DNA from: Cristatella mucedo
Lineage: Eukaryota; Bryozoa; Phylactolaemata; Cristatellidae
Direction of reading: 5' to 3'
DNA: 64,000 nucleotides
Assembly: GCA_009760855.2 (NCBI GenBank)
Contig: WPIO01000110.1
Location: forward strand, 126,001 to 190,000
Part shown: piece by piece, positions 12,401 through 22,330 of the stretch
Numbering within the stretch: position 1 is the stretch's first letter
Layout: every line of letters begins with the position of its first letter
The notes under the pieces: model-generated
What the model saw: only the letters and a program-made list of their open reading frames with translations
The model's database searches: none
Told to the model about the DNA's origin: nothing
Position numbers and translations under genes: made by a program

Positions 12401-14553
12401 GGCTACCAGTCAAGCAACGGATTGACTCCAAGTTTTTTCGCTCACTTTTAGGTCCCTTCATTCTTTGGCTCCAGCCTATCTCTCAGATATACTCCCCCAT
12501 CAGGCCAAGCATCGTACCACCCGCTTTTCGGAATCCAACAGTCTAAAATACCTCGTACTAACCTCAGATCATTTGAAGACCGTGCATTTTGTTCGTATGT
12601 TCCCAAAGCCTGGAACTCCCTCCCGACCTGTGTCAGAATATCCCCTGACCTGACCATATTTAAATATAATTTAAAAACATACCCATTTAGGACAGCATTC
12701 AGTGGGTCCCTGTGATTCGTCCTTGATGTGCTTTTGCGTGCTGACACTGTGCATGCTGCCACAAAGCACATTTGCATGCTAACCCTGTGCATGTCAATCC
12801 TAACCATGTTATTCATTTTGTTTGTTTATCACGCATGATTTTACTGACCATTTAATTGCATTTCCATTTGCAGCAAACGTAAAGAGCCTAGGGAGAGATT
12901 ATGTTCTCTGAGGGTGCTTTATCAAGTGCATTATTATTGTTATTGTCGTCTAAGAATCTGGTTTGGCTTCTCTGAGCCGCAGCATTGTAATGAAACCAAA
13001 ATTGCGCTCGACTGTAAGTTGAAGAAGGTTATTTGAAGACAGTGATAACATGAGCTAAGCAGACTGAAATCCTCCATGCAACTCACTCGCACACAAAATC
13101 TGGCAAAGATAGGGGGCGACAACTGCTAGGCCGATTCGAGACCTTCATCGCCTCGTTATCTCGTCGTCTAGGCTGTTTCTCGCGAGCCGAGTCTCCTAAG
13201 CGAATGGCGACCAGGCTCTGTCGTACGAAATGGGAGCTGTATAATTGTCACGGTCTTTGCCCACACGAAGTTCTAAGCTGATCCCTTTGAATGGAAAAAT
13301 CTTGCATAGATGGCACGCTGAAATGCCGAAATGGCGTTAGTGGAGGTGGCATTGGCGGCATAGATGGTATTGAGTGCGTGGATGCCATTCTGGCGCACCG
13401 ACCGATAGTTGGGCAATCAGATAGTTATGATTGTTGGGTATCTTTTAGAGAATATCTTCTGTGACCTCTGCATTAGAATAGACCGCAATATCTGTGCGTG
13501 CATCGAGTTACAGGGGCAGAGAGATACGATTTTGAGCGGCTAAATTGACTCGCCGCATATGAACGAATCTGACTAGGATGCTGATGCGGCTGATGAGAGT
13601 TAATCTGGAGCGAAGTGGTTCTACTCGTTGCTTACTCGTTAATGTTGAGACTATTCTCGTCTTCCCATTTTAGCCTGAGCTAGCGCGAAACGCGAGGCAG
13701 TGGGTTGCAACTGCTCGGCGGCTAGGCATAGCAAACGTTGAAATGTACCGACCGTCATCTAGATTACCGAAAGAATTCTAAAAACTGACGCCTCTTGTGC
13801 AGATGAATCTTCGCGTCTCACCCCTTTACCCACACGTTTCGGTGAGTGCAAGCACGCGCTTGCACGCTTCTATCTTAGCCGTGCATTTCCTGGCCGTTTT
13901 CTACAATGATAGTCGGGCAAATGATGGGATGCAAAGTTTTTGGAGCACTGTGAGGCTTTGTCTACATGCCTGCCTAACAAAGTTTTTCACCAAAAGCGAG
14001 AGGCACAAAACACAAAACACACCGCCACAAAAGTCAATTTTAGCGGGGAACGCCGCTGTCGGAGCGGTCGCCTCCGCCTCGGCTTGTGGCACGATGCGGA
14101 GAGCCGGAAGAGTCACGTGCTAGCTGATACCGGATATGCCTGCTACGTCGCGTGAAATACGCTGGCCGGCCGCCTCGGCTCCAACGGCTGATATTCATTT
14201 ACAGCACGCCCGCCTCGAATGCGTACGGTCGATACTTTGCAATCGTCCGAAGCGGTTTCTGGGGCTGCGGCACCGACTTCGGCTGGCTGTCCGTGAACGG
14301 CCCAGCAGCCCGCGGCTGCTCGTACGACGTCCAGCCACCGCCTCAGTTCGCGTTCGCGAACGGCACCAACTCCACTCACTTCGTCGACGGTGAGAGCCTG
14401 CCGAAGCAGGCGGGCGCAGGGCGGGCGCCGTTGCCCGTGGCTGCAGCAGCAGCGGGGGACCGTTAAAATGGATGCCGTCTAAAATGGATGCCGTCACATG
14501 CGACCGTTGCAGCCGCCTTCGCCGATGCGCTACTGCTGTACGCCAAGATGTAG
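8002..14553 (+). CDS. Secreted PAN-domain protein, unit A (intact seven-exon gene model)
   Basis: Seven exons: 8002-8190, 8487-8637, 10128-10412, 10970-11148, 11275-11438, 14205-14389, 14513-14553. Every intron is GT-AG and the phases agree (0,1,1,0,2,1), giving 1194 nt and 397 residues plus stop. Residues 1-34 form a signal peptide with an Ala-rich hydrophobic core. PAN/apple module 1 spans about 35-113 (Cys 66, 67, 70, 80, 92). PAN 2 spans about 130-190 (Cys 156, 160, 161, 167, 179) with an NFT glycosylation site at 141. The C-terminal module (209-397) carries VDRW, a GWLSV motif between Cys 344 and 361, and ends in ADALLLYAKM. PAN domains are known extracellular protein- or carbohydrate-binding folds; the ligand here is unknown, and the protein is probably secreted. 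The start was chosen because unit C aligns from the same methionine. No break is visible. Intron 2 holds a long GA tract and intron 5 a LINE. Confidence 0.8.
8194..8241 (+). repeat. 16-bp tandem repeat, three copies, in unit A intron 1
   Basis: Unit cgctgggcgctgcgag repeated three times directly after the exon 1 donor. It is absent from the equivalent place in units B and C, so it arose locally in A. Confidence 0.8.
8487..8637 (+). CDS. Unit A exon 2: PAN 1 cysteine core
   Basis: Begins after cgttgcag with GHCCALC and ends in LLLLK plus one base before gtaccg. The spacing of five cysteines around the AAVNYLEATRSCEL stretch is typical of PAN/apple modules. The exon is very similar in units B (22575-22719) and C (36104-36245); length differences are multiples of three (151, 145 and 142 nt), so the reading frame is kept in all three. 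Confidence 0.8.
9128..9558 (+). repeat. Long polypurine (GA-rich) tract in unit A intron 2
   Basis: More than 400 bases that are almost entirely A and G, mostly GA dinucleotides with GGGA and AAAG variants and only scattered pyrimidines. Long open frames on both strands here are low-complexity artefacts (Arg/Glu on +, Ser/Leu on -). Confidence 0.95.
10128..10412 (+). CDS. Unit A exon 3: PAN 2 module
   Basis: Acceptor is a pyrimidine run ending cttgcag; donor is gtaacg after codon GCG plus G. The 285-nt exon encodes a whole second PAN module with the pattern SHCYRLCCALTAVC then LLCHVYD. Units B (23166-23450) and C (37457-37741) have exons of exactly 285 nt, but both carry nonsense codons; only unit A is open. 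An NFT and an NVS sequon and an NWT sequon are present, consistent with an extracellular product. Confidence 0.8.
10970..11148 (+). CDS. Unit A exon 4: start of the C-terminal module
   Basis: Acceptor acgttgcag, phase 1; ends phase 0 at ACGCAG followed by gtacag. Encodes GWKLLYKMSKGVGVD through DRWSKFPITQ. The same 179-nt exon is at 38290-38468 in unit C, is split by a LINE in unit B (23945-24045 plus 25528-25605) and is broken in unit D (46091-46258). From memory, a similar W-K-L-x-(Y/F)-K start followed by VDRW occurs in uncharacterised proteins of other invertebrates; this is not verified here. Confidence 0.75.
11275..11438 (+). CDS. Unit A exon 5: middle of the C-terminal module
   Basis: Phase 0 start after acgcatag, 54 codons plus two bases, donor gtatgc. 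Encodes VSLVLATAGAV through ASSWIDLYATSSP. All four copies (A, B 25762-25925, C 38625-38788, D 46399-46562) are exactly 164 nt, and A, B and C differ at few positions. B has a TAA at 25855, and D has a TGA near its start and has lost its acceptor AG. Confidence 0.75.
12046..12105 (+). repeat. Short direct repeat flanking the LINE 5' junction
   Basis: The words tactaaatagatccc at 12046-12060 and 12087-12101 are followed by nearly the same bases. They lie just before the LINE in unit A intron 5. This may be a local slippage product rather than a target-site duplication, because both copies are on the 5' side. Confidence 0.6.
12105..12950 (+). mobile_element. LINE family 1 fragment (3' half of RT ORF and 3' end)
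   Basis: Reads as the second half of the family 1 ORF, starting at SDLSLDDHVSSTVKSA and continuing past LDFCNSLLAGLPACAIRRLQ. A small deletion after LVQN shifts the frame, and the match then continues in another frame to the 3' UTR. Ends with the conserved stem-loop and a degraded ATT tail near 12928-12947. It is 5'-truncated and dead, inside unit A intron 5. Confidence 0.85.
14205..14389 (+). CDS. Unit A exon 6: Gly/Trp/Cys block of the C-terminal module
   Basis: Acceptor is atattcatttacag; the first base completes a Gly codon from exon 5. Sixty-one whole codons, then phase 1 before gtgagag. Encodes TPASNAYGRYF, a C-x5-W-L-S-V-x7-C stretch, CSYD and PQFAFANG. Homologous exons lie in unit 0 (2867-3075, eight extra codons) and unit C (42377-42561, one TAA). 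Confidence 0.75.
14513..14553 (+). CDS. Unit A exon 7: 41-nt terminal coding exon
   Basis: After gaccgttgcag. With the leftover G of exon 6 it reads AAFADALLLYAKM and the stop TAG. The same 41-nt exon with the same phase and stop occurs at 3236-3276 (AAFADALLLFVKM) and 42726-42766 (AAFADALLLFARM), which strongly supports this short exon and the end of the reading frame. A relic without an acceptor AG is visible at 17431-17446. Confidence 0.75.
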
Positions 14554-15345
14554 CCGGCGCAAGCCACATCAGGTTGGCTTCCGCCGACGGGAATTGAAGG
14601 CGTCGGTCATCTTCGACATCGCCAATGGGCATTCGGGATCGGTCTCGGAGATATCGTAAAACGCTCGCTCTGTGCTCTGTTCACTTTAAACCAACCAAAT
14701 CATCATCGAGCGGCGAAGAAACGTGCAGCGAGCACGGAGCCAGCCAGCCAGCACGTCGGCTATCGATGCTCTTTTCGTTCGCTTCGTCTGCGGGAAATGA
14801 CGTCAACTAGTGAGCGCGATTGCTCGCCTAGCCGAGCTTCTGTGCCACTCGATCAAGCTGCTCTAGATCGCGGACCGATCTTGCGCTTAATACTCTTTTT
14901 CGATCCGATGTTCGATGAAGGCTACGTGTGCAAGCGATCGACTTGCTGCAAGTCTGCGTTTACGCCGCATTCTATGCTCTCGTAAAGCGTGCGATTATCA
15001 TCGTGTGATTATTGCCCTGCGATTCGTGTCGCCATCGATTGCCGACGGCTCGCAAGGGCCGTCGAGTGCTCGCGCATCGCTGGTCATCGAGTGCTCCAGC
15101 TCAAAGGATGGTGAATGCGCTCAGCGTTTGCTCTCTAACAGCAGCCGCATCCCAATACAGCTGGCCAGCACCAGCAGCATTGCTGCTAGGCGCTAAGCGG
15201 CCAGTGCTCGCCTACAGCGCCTCTACAGCTTAGCTGGGCTTCCGTTGGCGATGCGCTCCACCTCTGCTGCTGCAGAGGGGCGGCAGCCGAACGTGGAGCT
15301 GCAGTGTCGCTGCTCCATCGAACGTCGTCCTTTGTCGGCGCTCAG
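14554..15345 (+). other. 3' UTR/flank of unit A
   Basis: Follows the exon 7 stop and is conserved with unit B (27740-28510). No AATAAA is seen close to the stop, so the mRNA end is not placed. Short open frames here are not conserved as protein between A and B. Confidence 0.5.
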
Positions 15346-16230
15346 TCGCCTTGCCCGAAACGATGCTTTGTTCGAGGAAGCTTCTAGACGCACTACGTGT
15401 CTTGCGTACGCCGGCCTGTTGCATGCCGTCTTCCTTTTTGTAGAAAAGCATCGTACGGCAACGATCTTATCGCAGGCATAGAAAGAAGCCAAAGCAACGT
15501 AATTAAAACAGAACTCAATTGTTCTCAATATTAGGCAAAGAGAAACGTCGCATAGAAATAGAACAAAAGACTTAATCTCCTGAAGCTTTGCATTCTGGCG
15601 TTCACAGTCTGCCTTAGTAGGTCAAAGTCGCAACGTTAAGTTGTGACTCTTCAGCAACCGCCGTCTTGAATTTCCTCCGGACGTCATGCGAGCACCTTCT
15701 ATTCCTGATTGCAGGCTCTCAAAAGGAATTCCAAAGAAACATCAGCTATCTAGTGTGCAGACAGAGCCAGCAGGACGTCGTGCAAGCTTGAGACAGGTAG
15801 CCCAAATACGTGCGGCTCTTGACCCTGTAGGCCGAAACATGTCACGGTTCAATGCTAATATTCTTGAAAGGGAACTCTGCCACACTCCAATTTTCATTCT
15901 GCGCTGATACTATAAGTGAAATAATAGCACGCTTTTGCTGATGCTGCGCAAATATGCCACGCAAGTCACAGCTGCACCAATACAAGCGATCATGCCGACG
16001 GTGGCAAAACATAGCATTAAAGCAAAAAGCTCCGAAGTGCTTGGCACTAAATGTCATTCCTTTGCGTAGGACTGTCAATTTTAGTCATGGAGGGATGCAG
16101 CTGTCCAGCAACAGCCATAGAATTATTTAAATCAGGTTTGACGACCACAGCACCAATCCAGTTGTGTCACTCCATAGGCAAGTTGAAACTGTCTGAGCTT
16201 AAATTATGTTGCCCATTCAAATGCCGATGA
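15345..16230 (+). other. Spacer without recognisable features
   Basis: No counterpart in unit B and no ORF with recognisable similarity; I see no repeat or RNA gene in it. Confidence 0.4.
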
Positions 16231-17615
16231 AAAAGAGACTAATTCATATCCGGATCCAGGGCAAAATGAATTCTCTATCCTCAAAATATCTTGTCACTCA
16301 TAATCCACACTGATGTAGCCAACCAAAGTTTTAGAGCACAATAAGCAGTTTGTGCTGATGCCTCTGACAGCTACCTCACACGTTTCTGACGGTGGCTTAA
16401 CATTTCCTCCCAGGAAAATGAATAGTTAACACTCAAGTATTACCAGGGATAGATCGAACCGAGATGATTTTCGTCTGACAATGAGGTTTGCCTTTATTGA
16501 GCAGCCGCGCCAGTGGTAGGAACGTGGAACACCTGGCTAGCTGAGAAGTTTGTCGATCGAACAAGATCGACTTACAACGAGCGTCAGGTGGAATCGTCTC
16601 ATCTGCAAACTTTAAGCCTTGGCTTAGACTGAGCAACTGCTTTGCGGTGATCCTCCAGAAGCCTTTAATTCTCTGACTGACTAAATTATTTCTCGCACGC
16701 CCCGTCCCAGAAGCTCAAATTGCGACTTCCGCCTAGTTGCCGGCGTAAAAGCTGACGACCTCAGCTCTAACCGATCCTGAAAGACTGAAACGTCAGGTAT
16801 TTATAGAAACAATATAGGTGCGCCACTTCAAGGTTTGCTGATTAGACCTCGTCCATTTCCGTGTCACTTAGGTCGTCATTCATAATGGAGGTCGAGCTGT
16901 ATTAGGTCTTTGCTCACGTTTTCCTGCCTGGGCGATGTACGCCATTGAATTTTAGCGCGAGTCAAATTTACTAACGGAGTACCAGATTGCAATGAATCGC
17001 AGGGTAGTGCCAAAAGGCACCATCGAGAAGTACCATCGTTTCCATCTGCAGATGCACTAGAAGTGCTGTAACGTTTAATTAGATTGATCGTCGCACTGCG
17101 CACACGTTTACCTATATGCAGCCTCCTCAGCGCACACCATATAGTCGCAGTTACCGTCTAATATAACCTCAATGATCTTACATATATATATATAAATTTG
17201 TATATAGTTCCATAATTCCATAATTGTTCTATAATCTTCAGCGACACGTTTACTAGCCGTGTTTTATGAACAGTTCGTGCAAGTAAGTCATCTTGAGACC
17301 ATCAAAAACTTTTGTCAGCCCGGGTATTTGAAAAAGCCGTCACGCCGGGCATTTGAAAAAGCCGTCGCGCTCCATCGCTACCCTTCTTGCTGACGTGATA
17401 ACTGATATCGTCGGATGCGTCCTTTTTTTGGCGGCCTTCGCCGATGTTTGTTTCCTGCTGCTTTTCTCCCTGTTTGCAGCGGAGCGTAGCGGACGGTATC
17501 ACTTATGCTGACGAGCATTGAAGACGTCGGTAGAATTTAAAGTCGCCACGATGCATTTAGCATTGGTCTTGGAGCTGTCGAATAGCTGCTTGCACTTTGC
17601 GCAGTAGCTTGCGGG

Positions 17616-17647
17616 TTTCTCTGTGACACTTTTGCGTCACAGAGAAA
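17616..17647. repeat. 12-bp perfect hairpin in unit A'
   Basis: TTTCTCTGTGAC at 17616-17627 is the reverse complement of 17636-17647, with an eight-base loop. The equivalent region of unit B' lacks it. Confidence 0.75.
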
Positions 17648-17965
17648 GTGGCTCTTGCCTTTACTTTCGCACAAAGAGACTTTTGGCCATCTTTACTCAG
17701 TTCGCAGTCTGACATTCAGTGATCCAAACCATTTAGTAATACCTGGGCTCCCACTCGCGTTCGCTCACTTAATTAGTCGCTGATTCGGTCTTCGGTGGCT
17801 GAGGCCGCGCTTAGGAGCTCTCAGCTTGGGCTGAGCGTTCTCGTTTGCGTAGTCAATCTTCACTCTCTTAGCGCTAGCAACAAAGACTGGCATTGAGACC
17901 TGAGATTGAGACCAATTATACTTGAGGGCGCTCGAGGGCCAGCGCTGCAAGCCCAGAGTTGGAGC

Positions 17966-17969
<4 letters not shown>

Positions 17970-18014
<45 letters not shown>
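17970..18014 (+). repeat. (GA)n microsatellite
   Basis: About 22 uninterrupted GA units. Unit B' has only gctgagagctc at this point (near 29870), so the repeat expanded in A'. Confidence 0.95.
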
Positions 18015-18016
<2 letters not shown>

Positions 18017-18720
18017 CTTTAGATTTCTTAGTTGCAAATTGCAAGACCACTTCCGAGAACAGTTGAATAACGGATGCCGCCCCGCTAAGCAGATATATAC
18101 GAATGGAAACAGCTGTTTCACTGATAAACAAAAAGCTTCTTTCGCTGGTGCTAAGACAAAGGATTTAAGCAAATTTGATGACATTAAACGAAAATTAAAC
18201 CAAAATCAATCTAAGAAACCCTAGGCATTCATCCTGACAAGAATACGTCACTCTTATAATAGGAGAAAAATTAGCACGACTATTGCCGTGCGCTCAGAAT
18301 TAGGAATGCAAGTCTTTTAATGAATGCTGAAATGTTTAAAGTATAAATAGCAAGCACACTTCCACAGCTATCCATATTTTGTGATCCCTGGCTACTATTA
18401 GGGACTTGCCACAACGTTGGATTGCTAGAAATTTAACTATCTCTCTGATTCTACACAGGCTAGACTAATGCAATTCCGTCTTGGCTGGGCTAACAAAACA
18501 AGCCATAAAGCCTAAGCAGCACGTCATGAATATGACTGCAAGGTTAGTAAACAAATCCCAGTGCTTTTGCCATGTGCCCACGCCAGTGTTGATAGCTGTG
18601 GATGTTTGAGGTTGATGAGCAGAAACCAGGAAAGATTATTCACACTAAGCCTCTCGACCATAAACTTCAAACTCTCGTAACCCAGAAAAGCTTGGATTCT
18701 CCGTAGCTATCTGAACAGCT

Positions 18721-19570
18721 ATAATAATAATAATAATAATAATGTACTTGATAAAGCGCCCTCAAAGATCTTTTTCTAGGCGCTTTATATTTGCTGCAAA
18801 GGGAAATGCAATATGATGGTAAGTATAATCATGCTTGAAAAACAAACAAAATGAATCTTATGGTTAGGGGTGACTTGCACAGGGTCAGCATGCAAATGTG
18901 GTTAGTGGCAGCATGCACAGTGTCAGCACGCATAAGCACATCGATGACGAATCACAGGGACCCACTGAATGCTGTCCTAAATAGGTGTGTTTTTAGGTTC
19001 CTTTTAAATGTGGTCAGGTCAGGGGATGTTCTGACGCAGGTCGGCAGGGAGTTCCAGGCTTTGGGAGCATTTGAACTAAATGCACGGTCTCCAAAGGATT
19101 TAAGGTTTGTATGAGGTATTTCTAGACTGTTGGATTCCGAAAAGCGGGTGGTACGATGCTTGCCCTGATGGGGTAGTATATCTGACAGATAGGCTGGAGC
19201 CATAGAATGAAGGGACCTAAAAGTGAGCGACAAAACCTTTAAGTCAATCCGTTGCTTGACTGGTAGCCAGTGCATGTCGACAAGAAGTAAAGTAATGTGG
19301 CAACTGCGACGCTATTCGTGACATCACGTCTCGACTTCTGAAACTCGCTGCTCACTGGCCTACCTGCATGTGCGATCAGGCGATTGCAGCTGGCGCTGCA
19401 ATCGCCTGATCGCACATGCAGGTAGGCCAGTAAGCAGTGAGTTTCAGAAGTCGAGACGTGATGTCACGAATACATGGACCAACTTGGACGAGTTATCTAG
19501 TTATCTAAACGAGTTATCTAGTTATCTAAACAAGCCCGAATTTTAGCAATGTTATGAAGCTGACAACTTG
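18721..19570 (-). mobile_element. LINE family 1 copy with internal foldback
   Basis: Minus strand: ATT tail (18721-18743 as TAA), stem-loop, 3' UTR, then an open stretch 19275-18952 that encodes LPVKQRIDLKVLSLTFRSLH to GSL and stop. Upstream of it, 19313-19390 is an inverted copy of 19395-19472, and about 40 bases of the expected ORF are missing. Upstream of the foldback the match continues to about 19565. Confidence 0.85.
19313..19472. repeat. 78-bp inverted repeat with a 4-base spacer
   Basis: Arms 19313-19390 and 19395-19472 differ at about two positions; the spacer is tggc. Both arms derive from the same part of the LINE ORF (LDFCNSLLAGLPACAIRRLQ region). Confidence 0.9.
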
Positions 19571-19929
19571 CCACGGGCGTGCTGAAACCAGATGTGGTAA
19601 GCGTTTAGATGGTCGCAGGCACGTACTTTATTATGTGCCACGATAAAGAAAAAAACCTATACACTTTAAAGAAGTCTGATCAGCATCGGTTTGCGTGTAA
19701 GACGCTTGCCAGAACTTCGGTTTTCGCAAGGGAATTCTGCAACGGACAAGAAACGCTAGTTGCTCTTGGTTTTGGGAGGCAAGAATAAAAGTGCAAAAGT
19801 GAAAACGTCGCATTTACACCTGGGACCCGGGATGTCCGGCATGCCAGACGTTGCGGTAGGGGCTGATACACGTGAGTGGTACAGCTCACGCTGGGGCAAC
19901 TGAGGAGCAACTAGATGCACAGATCGTAG

Positions 19930-20035
19930 CTAAAGTCTCCTAGCCAGCTGTGGTCGAGCGGTGGCGCTGGTACCCCGAAAGCTTCCTAAGAGCGGCGGGC
20001 ACTTCGGACAAGATTCGACCTATAAACGATTAGCT
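19930..20035 (+). repeat. Possible tRNA-derived element
   Basis: gtggtcgagcggtggcgctgg resembles a pol III A box and agattcgacc a B box about 60 bases later. No tRNA cloverleaf closes, so at best a degraded SINE or tRNA pseudogene. Confidence 0.25.
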
Positions 20036-20229
20036 ACGGAGCCATTCACACCGCAGGTGAAGCATACATCCGCTCCGAACGCCAATTTGATTAATGGAAA
20101 GCACTAAATGTAAACTGCCTGCAAACTTGAGTCGCGGAACTTGAGGACTTTCCTCACCTTTTTGCAACGCAGCCGTGCTTTTTGACAGCTATTAACTTTT
20201 GGCATCTATTGACATGCATTTTATTCGGC

Positions 20230-20750
20230 TTTTATTGGCAGTTGCCACATCACGCCACTTCTCGCCAACCGGCAATGGCTACCAATCAAGCAGCGAATCC
20301 ACTTCAAAGTTCTGTCACTTACTTTTAGGTCCCTCCATTCTCTGGCTCCAGCCTACCCACAGGAGTTACTCATGCACCAGGCCAAGAATCGTACAACCCG
20401 CTGTTCTGACTCGAATCGTTTAGCAATACTTCGTACGAACCTAAAAGCCGCTAGAGGCCGTGCCTGCAGTTCCTACGCTCCCAAAGCCTGGAGAGCTCGC
20501 TACCGACGCCCATCGCAACGTCCCCTGACATGATGATACATAAAAAGAAGCTTAAAACGCAGCTGATTATTGCAGCATTTGGTGGGTCTTTGTGATTCAT
20601 CCTTCGTGTGCATGCACGAGCTGGTACTGTGCATACTGCTGCATACGGATGTTACCACGAATCATTTGGTAACGCTGTCTATACATCATCTGCAGAGTGC
20701 ATAGACAAAAATTGAGTTCTTTGAGGGCGCTACACGAATGAATTATTATT
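20230..20750 (+). mobile_element. LINE family 1 fragment
   Basis: Contains gttgccacatcacgccacttctcgcc and the following codons for the C-terminal end of ORF2, with several stops, then the 3' UTR (gggtctttgtgattcatcc) and a tail near 20745. 5'-truncated and degraded. Confidence 0.8.
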
Positions 20751-20884
20751 AGTTATATTATTTGTCATGCCAACGTCTCCAAGAGTTATCCGGCAGCGAG
20801 CTCGCAATGCAATCTGAGAGGTTTCGTGATGACGAGGCGAAATTAGGTGGCTTCCGTCGTCAAATGCAGGCACAGTGAGAAATG

Positions 20885-21740
20885 TAATGTAATGCATCTC
20901 CGTCAGTAACTCCACAAAGTCATAAAGACCATGTGGATGTTACGCAGGAGAGTTTTGTATAGCCCACTCACAGCCTAAGCGGCTTTCGGTACGCATTCGG
21001 TAGCCAACAGACTTCGTCTCACGCAAAAAAGAGAAAGTGGGAAGCATAGCAGAATCAGGAGAGCAGTTGAGGTAGTGAGTAGCATAGAAGTAGCAGTTCA
21101 GGACCGCTGAAAAAGATGTGCCATAGTCGGCAGTTGGAGAGTAGTTGTCGTTGCGTAAGAATTGTGGAAGCGAGTTCCACAGTCTAGGACCTGCAGAGCT
21201 AAAGCTTCTGTCGCCAACTGTCTTTAAGCGGAGGAATGGGACAGCTAATTTATTGTCCACACAGGACCTGAGGGCACGACCAGGCTGAAACTGATGCAGC
21301 AGTTCAGCTAGGTACGAAGGAGCCAAGCCGTGGCAGGCCTTGTGGGTCAGCGTAAGAACTTTGTTCTGTATCCTCTGCTCAACCGGCAACCACCCTAGCT
21401 GTTTCAGCAAAGCAGACACGTGCTCAAACCGCTGGAACTTGAAGACTAGCCTTGCAGCCATATTCATAGTCCGCTGTAGTGGCATAATAGCTTTCTTTGG
21501 CAGCCCAGCCAAAAGGGAATTACAATAATCAAGCCGAGACAGAACTAAAGAGCTAGTTAAATATTTTACAAGCCACTGTGGGAGACAGCTTCTAATCTTG
21601 GATAGGGATCGGGTGTGATGGCTAGCTGTAGAGGCAGTCTTCTGAATGAAGCTTTTGAAATTGAGGCAGCTGTCAAACACGACACCTAGATTACGAGCAC
21701 GAACAATAGCATCACCTATTAGAAAAGCTGCGCCGGTAGC
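20885..21740 (-). mobile_element. LINE family 2 fragment with a largely open ORF2 C-terminus
   Basis: Minus-strand frame encodes LIGDAIVRARNLGVVFD, LSRLDYCNSLLAGLPKKAI, LGWLPVEQRI, HGLAPSYLAELL and GPRLWNSLPQF, the usual C-terminal landmarks of CR1/L2-like ORF2, followed by the family 2 3' UTR. The open frame continues upstream to 21941 into unrelated flank. Distinct in sequence from family 1. Confidence 0.88.
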
Positions 21741-22330
21741 GCTCCCACTCTCGAGCTGCGGCACGAGAGACGGCGAGTGGAAATTCAGAGTGGAACACGT
21801 GACTCTCGTGATGTAGCAAACTGCTCTGCTCGAAAGATAAGTCTCGCGCGCCACAGGAGACCAAGATCGTTCGTCTGCGACGGGAAAAAAGGCGGACGTA
21901 CGAAGGGTGGCCGGGACCGTTGGCTCGGAGCGGTCGCGCAATCGTACCGCCAGGTCTCACGGGAGGCTGACAGCCCGAGTTCTTTGTAAGACAAGCGTCT
22001 CCCCCGGGTGCGAAGCCGGAGTGACAATAGGAGAACGGTGTGCCATCCGAGTTTGCCCTACTTGACCGGATATCGCGAAGCGCAATTATTCACTGCGTGC
22101 GCCACGTGGGCCGCGTGGTGCTTCGCCGGGTGACTTATGCATTTCCTATTGCGAACGGGTCGCGCTCTCGAGCCGCCTGAGAATCGGAAGATCAGGTGCA
22201 GAGATTTCGCAGCCCGCTATCACACGTGGTCGCGTGCTGGCTGCGATGGGTCTCTAGCAACGGCAGCGCGGCGGCGCCAGTCGCTTTAAGCTGTGCATCG
22301 CCGCCGCAGCCATTGCGGCCGCCACGTGTC
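21740..22330. other. CpG-rich 5' flank of unit B
   Basis: GC-rich and without a convincing ORF. An ATG for unit B exon 1 in the expected place is not found, so the start may also be lost. Confidence 0.4.

Larger units (their letters stand above)
11439..14204 (+). other. Unit A intron 5 with LINE insertion
   Basis: Begins gtatgct and ends in tacag. The first 190 bases, the 11640-11990 stretch and the 12960-13450 stretch are all recognisable in unit B intron 5 (25926-27370), so the introns descend from one duplication. A family 1 LINE occupies about 12105-12950. No coding exon is seen in the rest. Confidence 0.65.
16230..18715 (+). repeat. Partial unit A' with an exon 7 relic
   Basis: Paralogous to 28510-30560, and more distantly to 47270-49260, 41200-43500 and 1900-4000. 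The 16-base word gcggccttcgccgatg at 17431-17446 matches the start of exon 7, but the preceding bases are ttttg rather than an AG, so the acceptor is lost. No exon 6 is recognisable. It looks like the 3' half of a gene unit that decayed after partial duplication. Confidence 0.6.
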
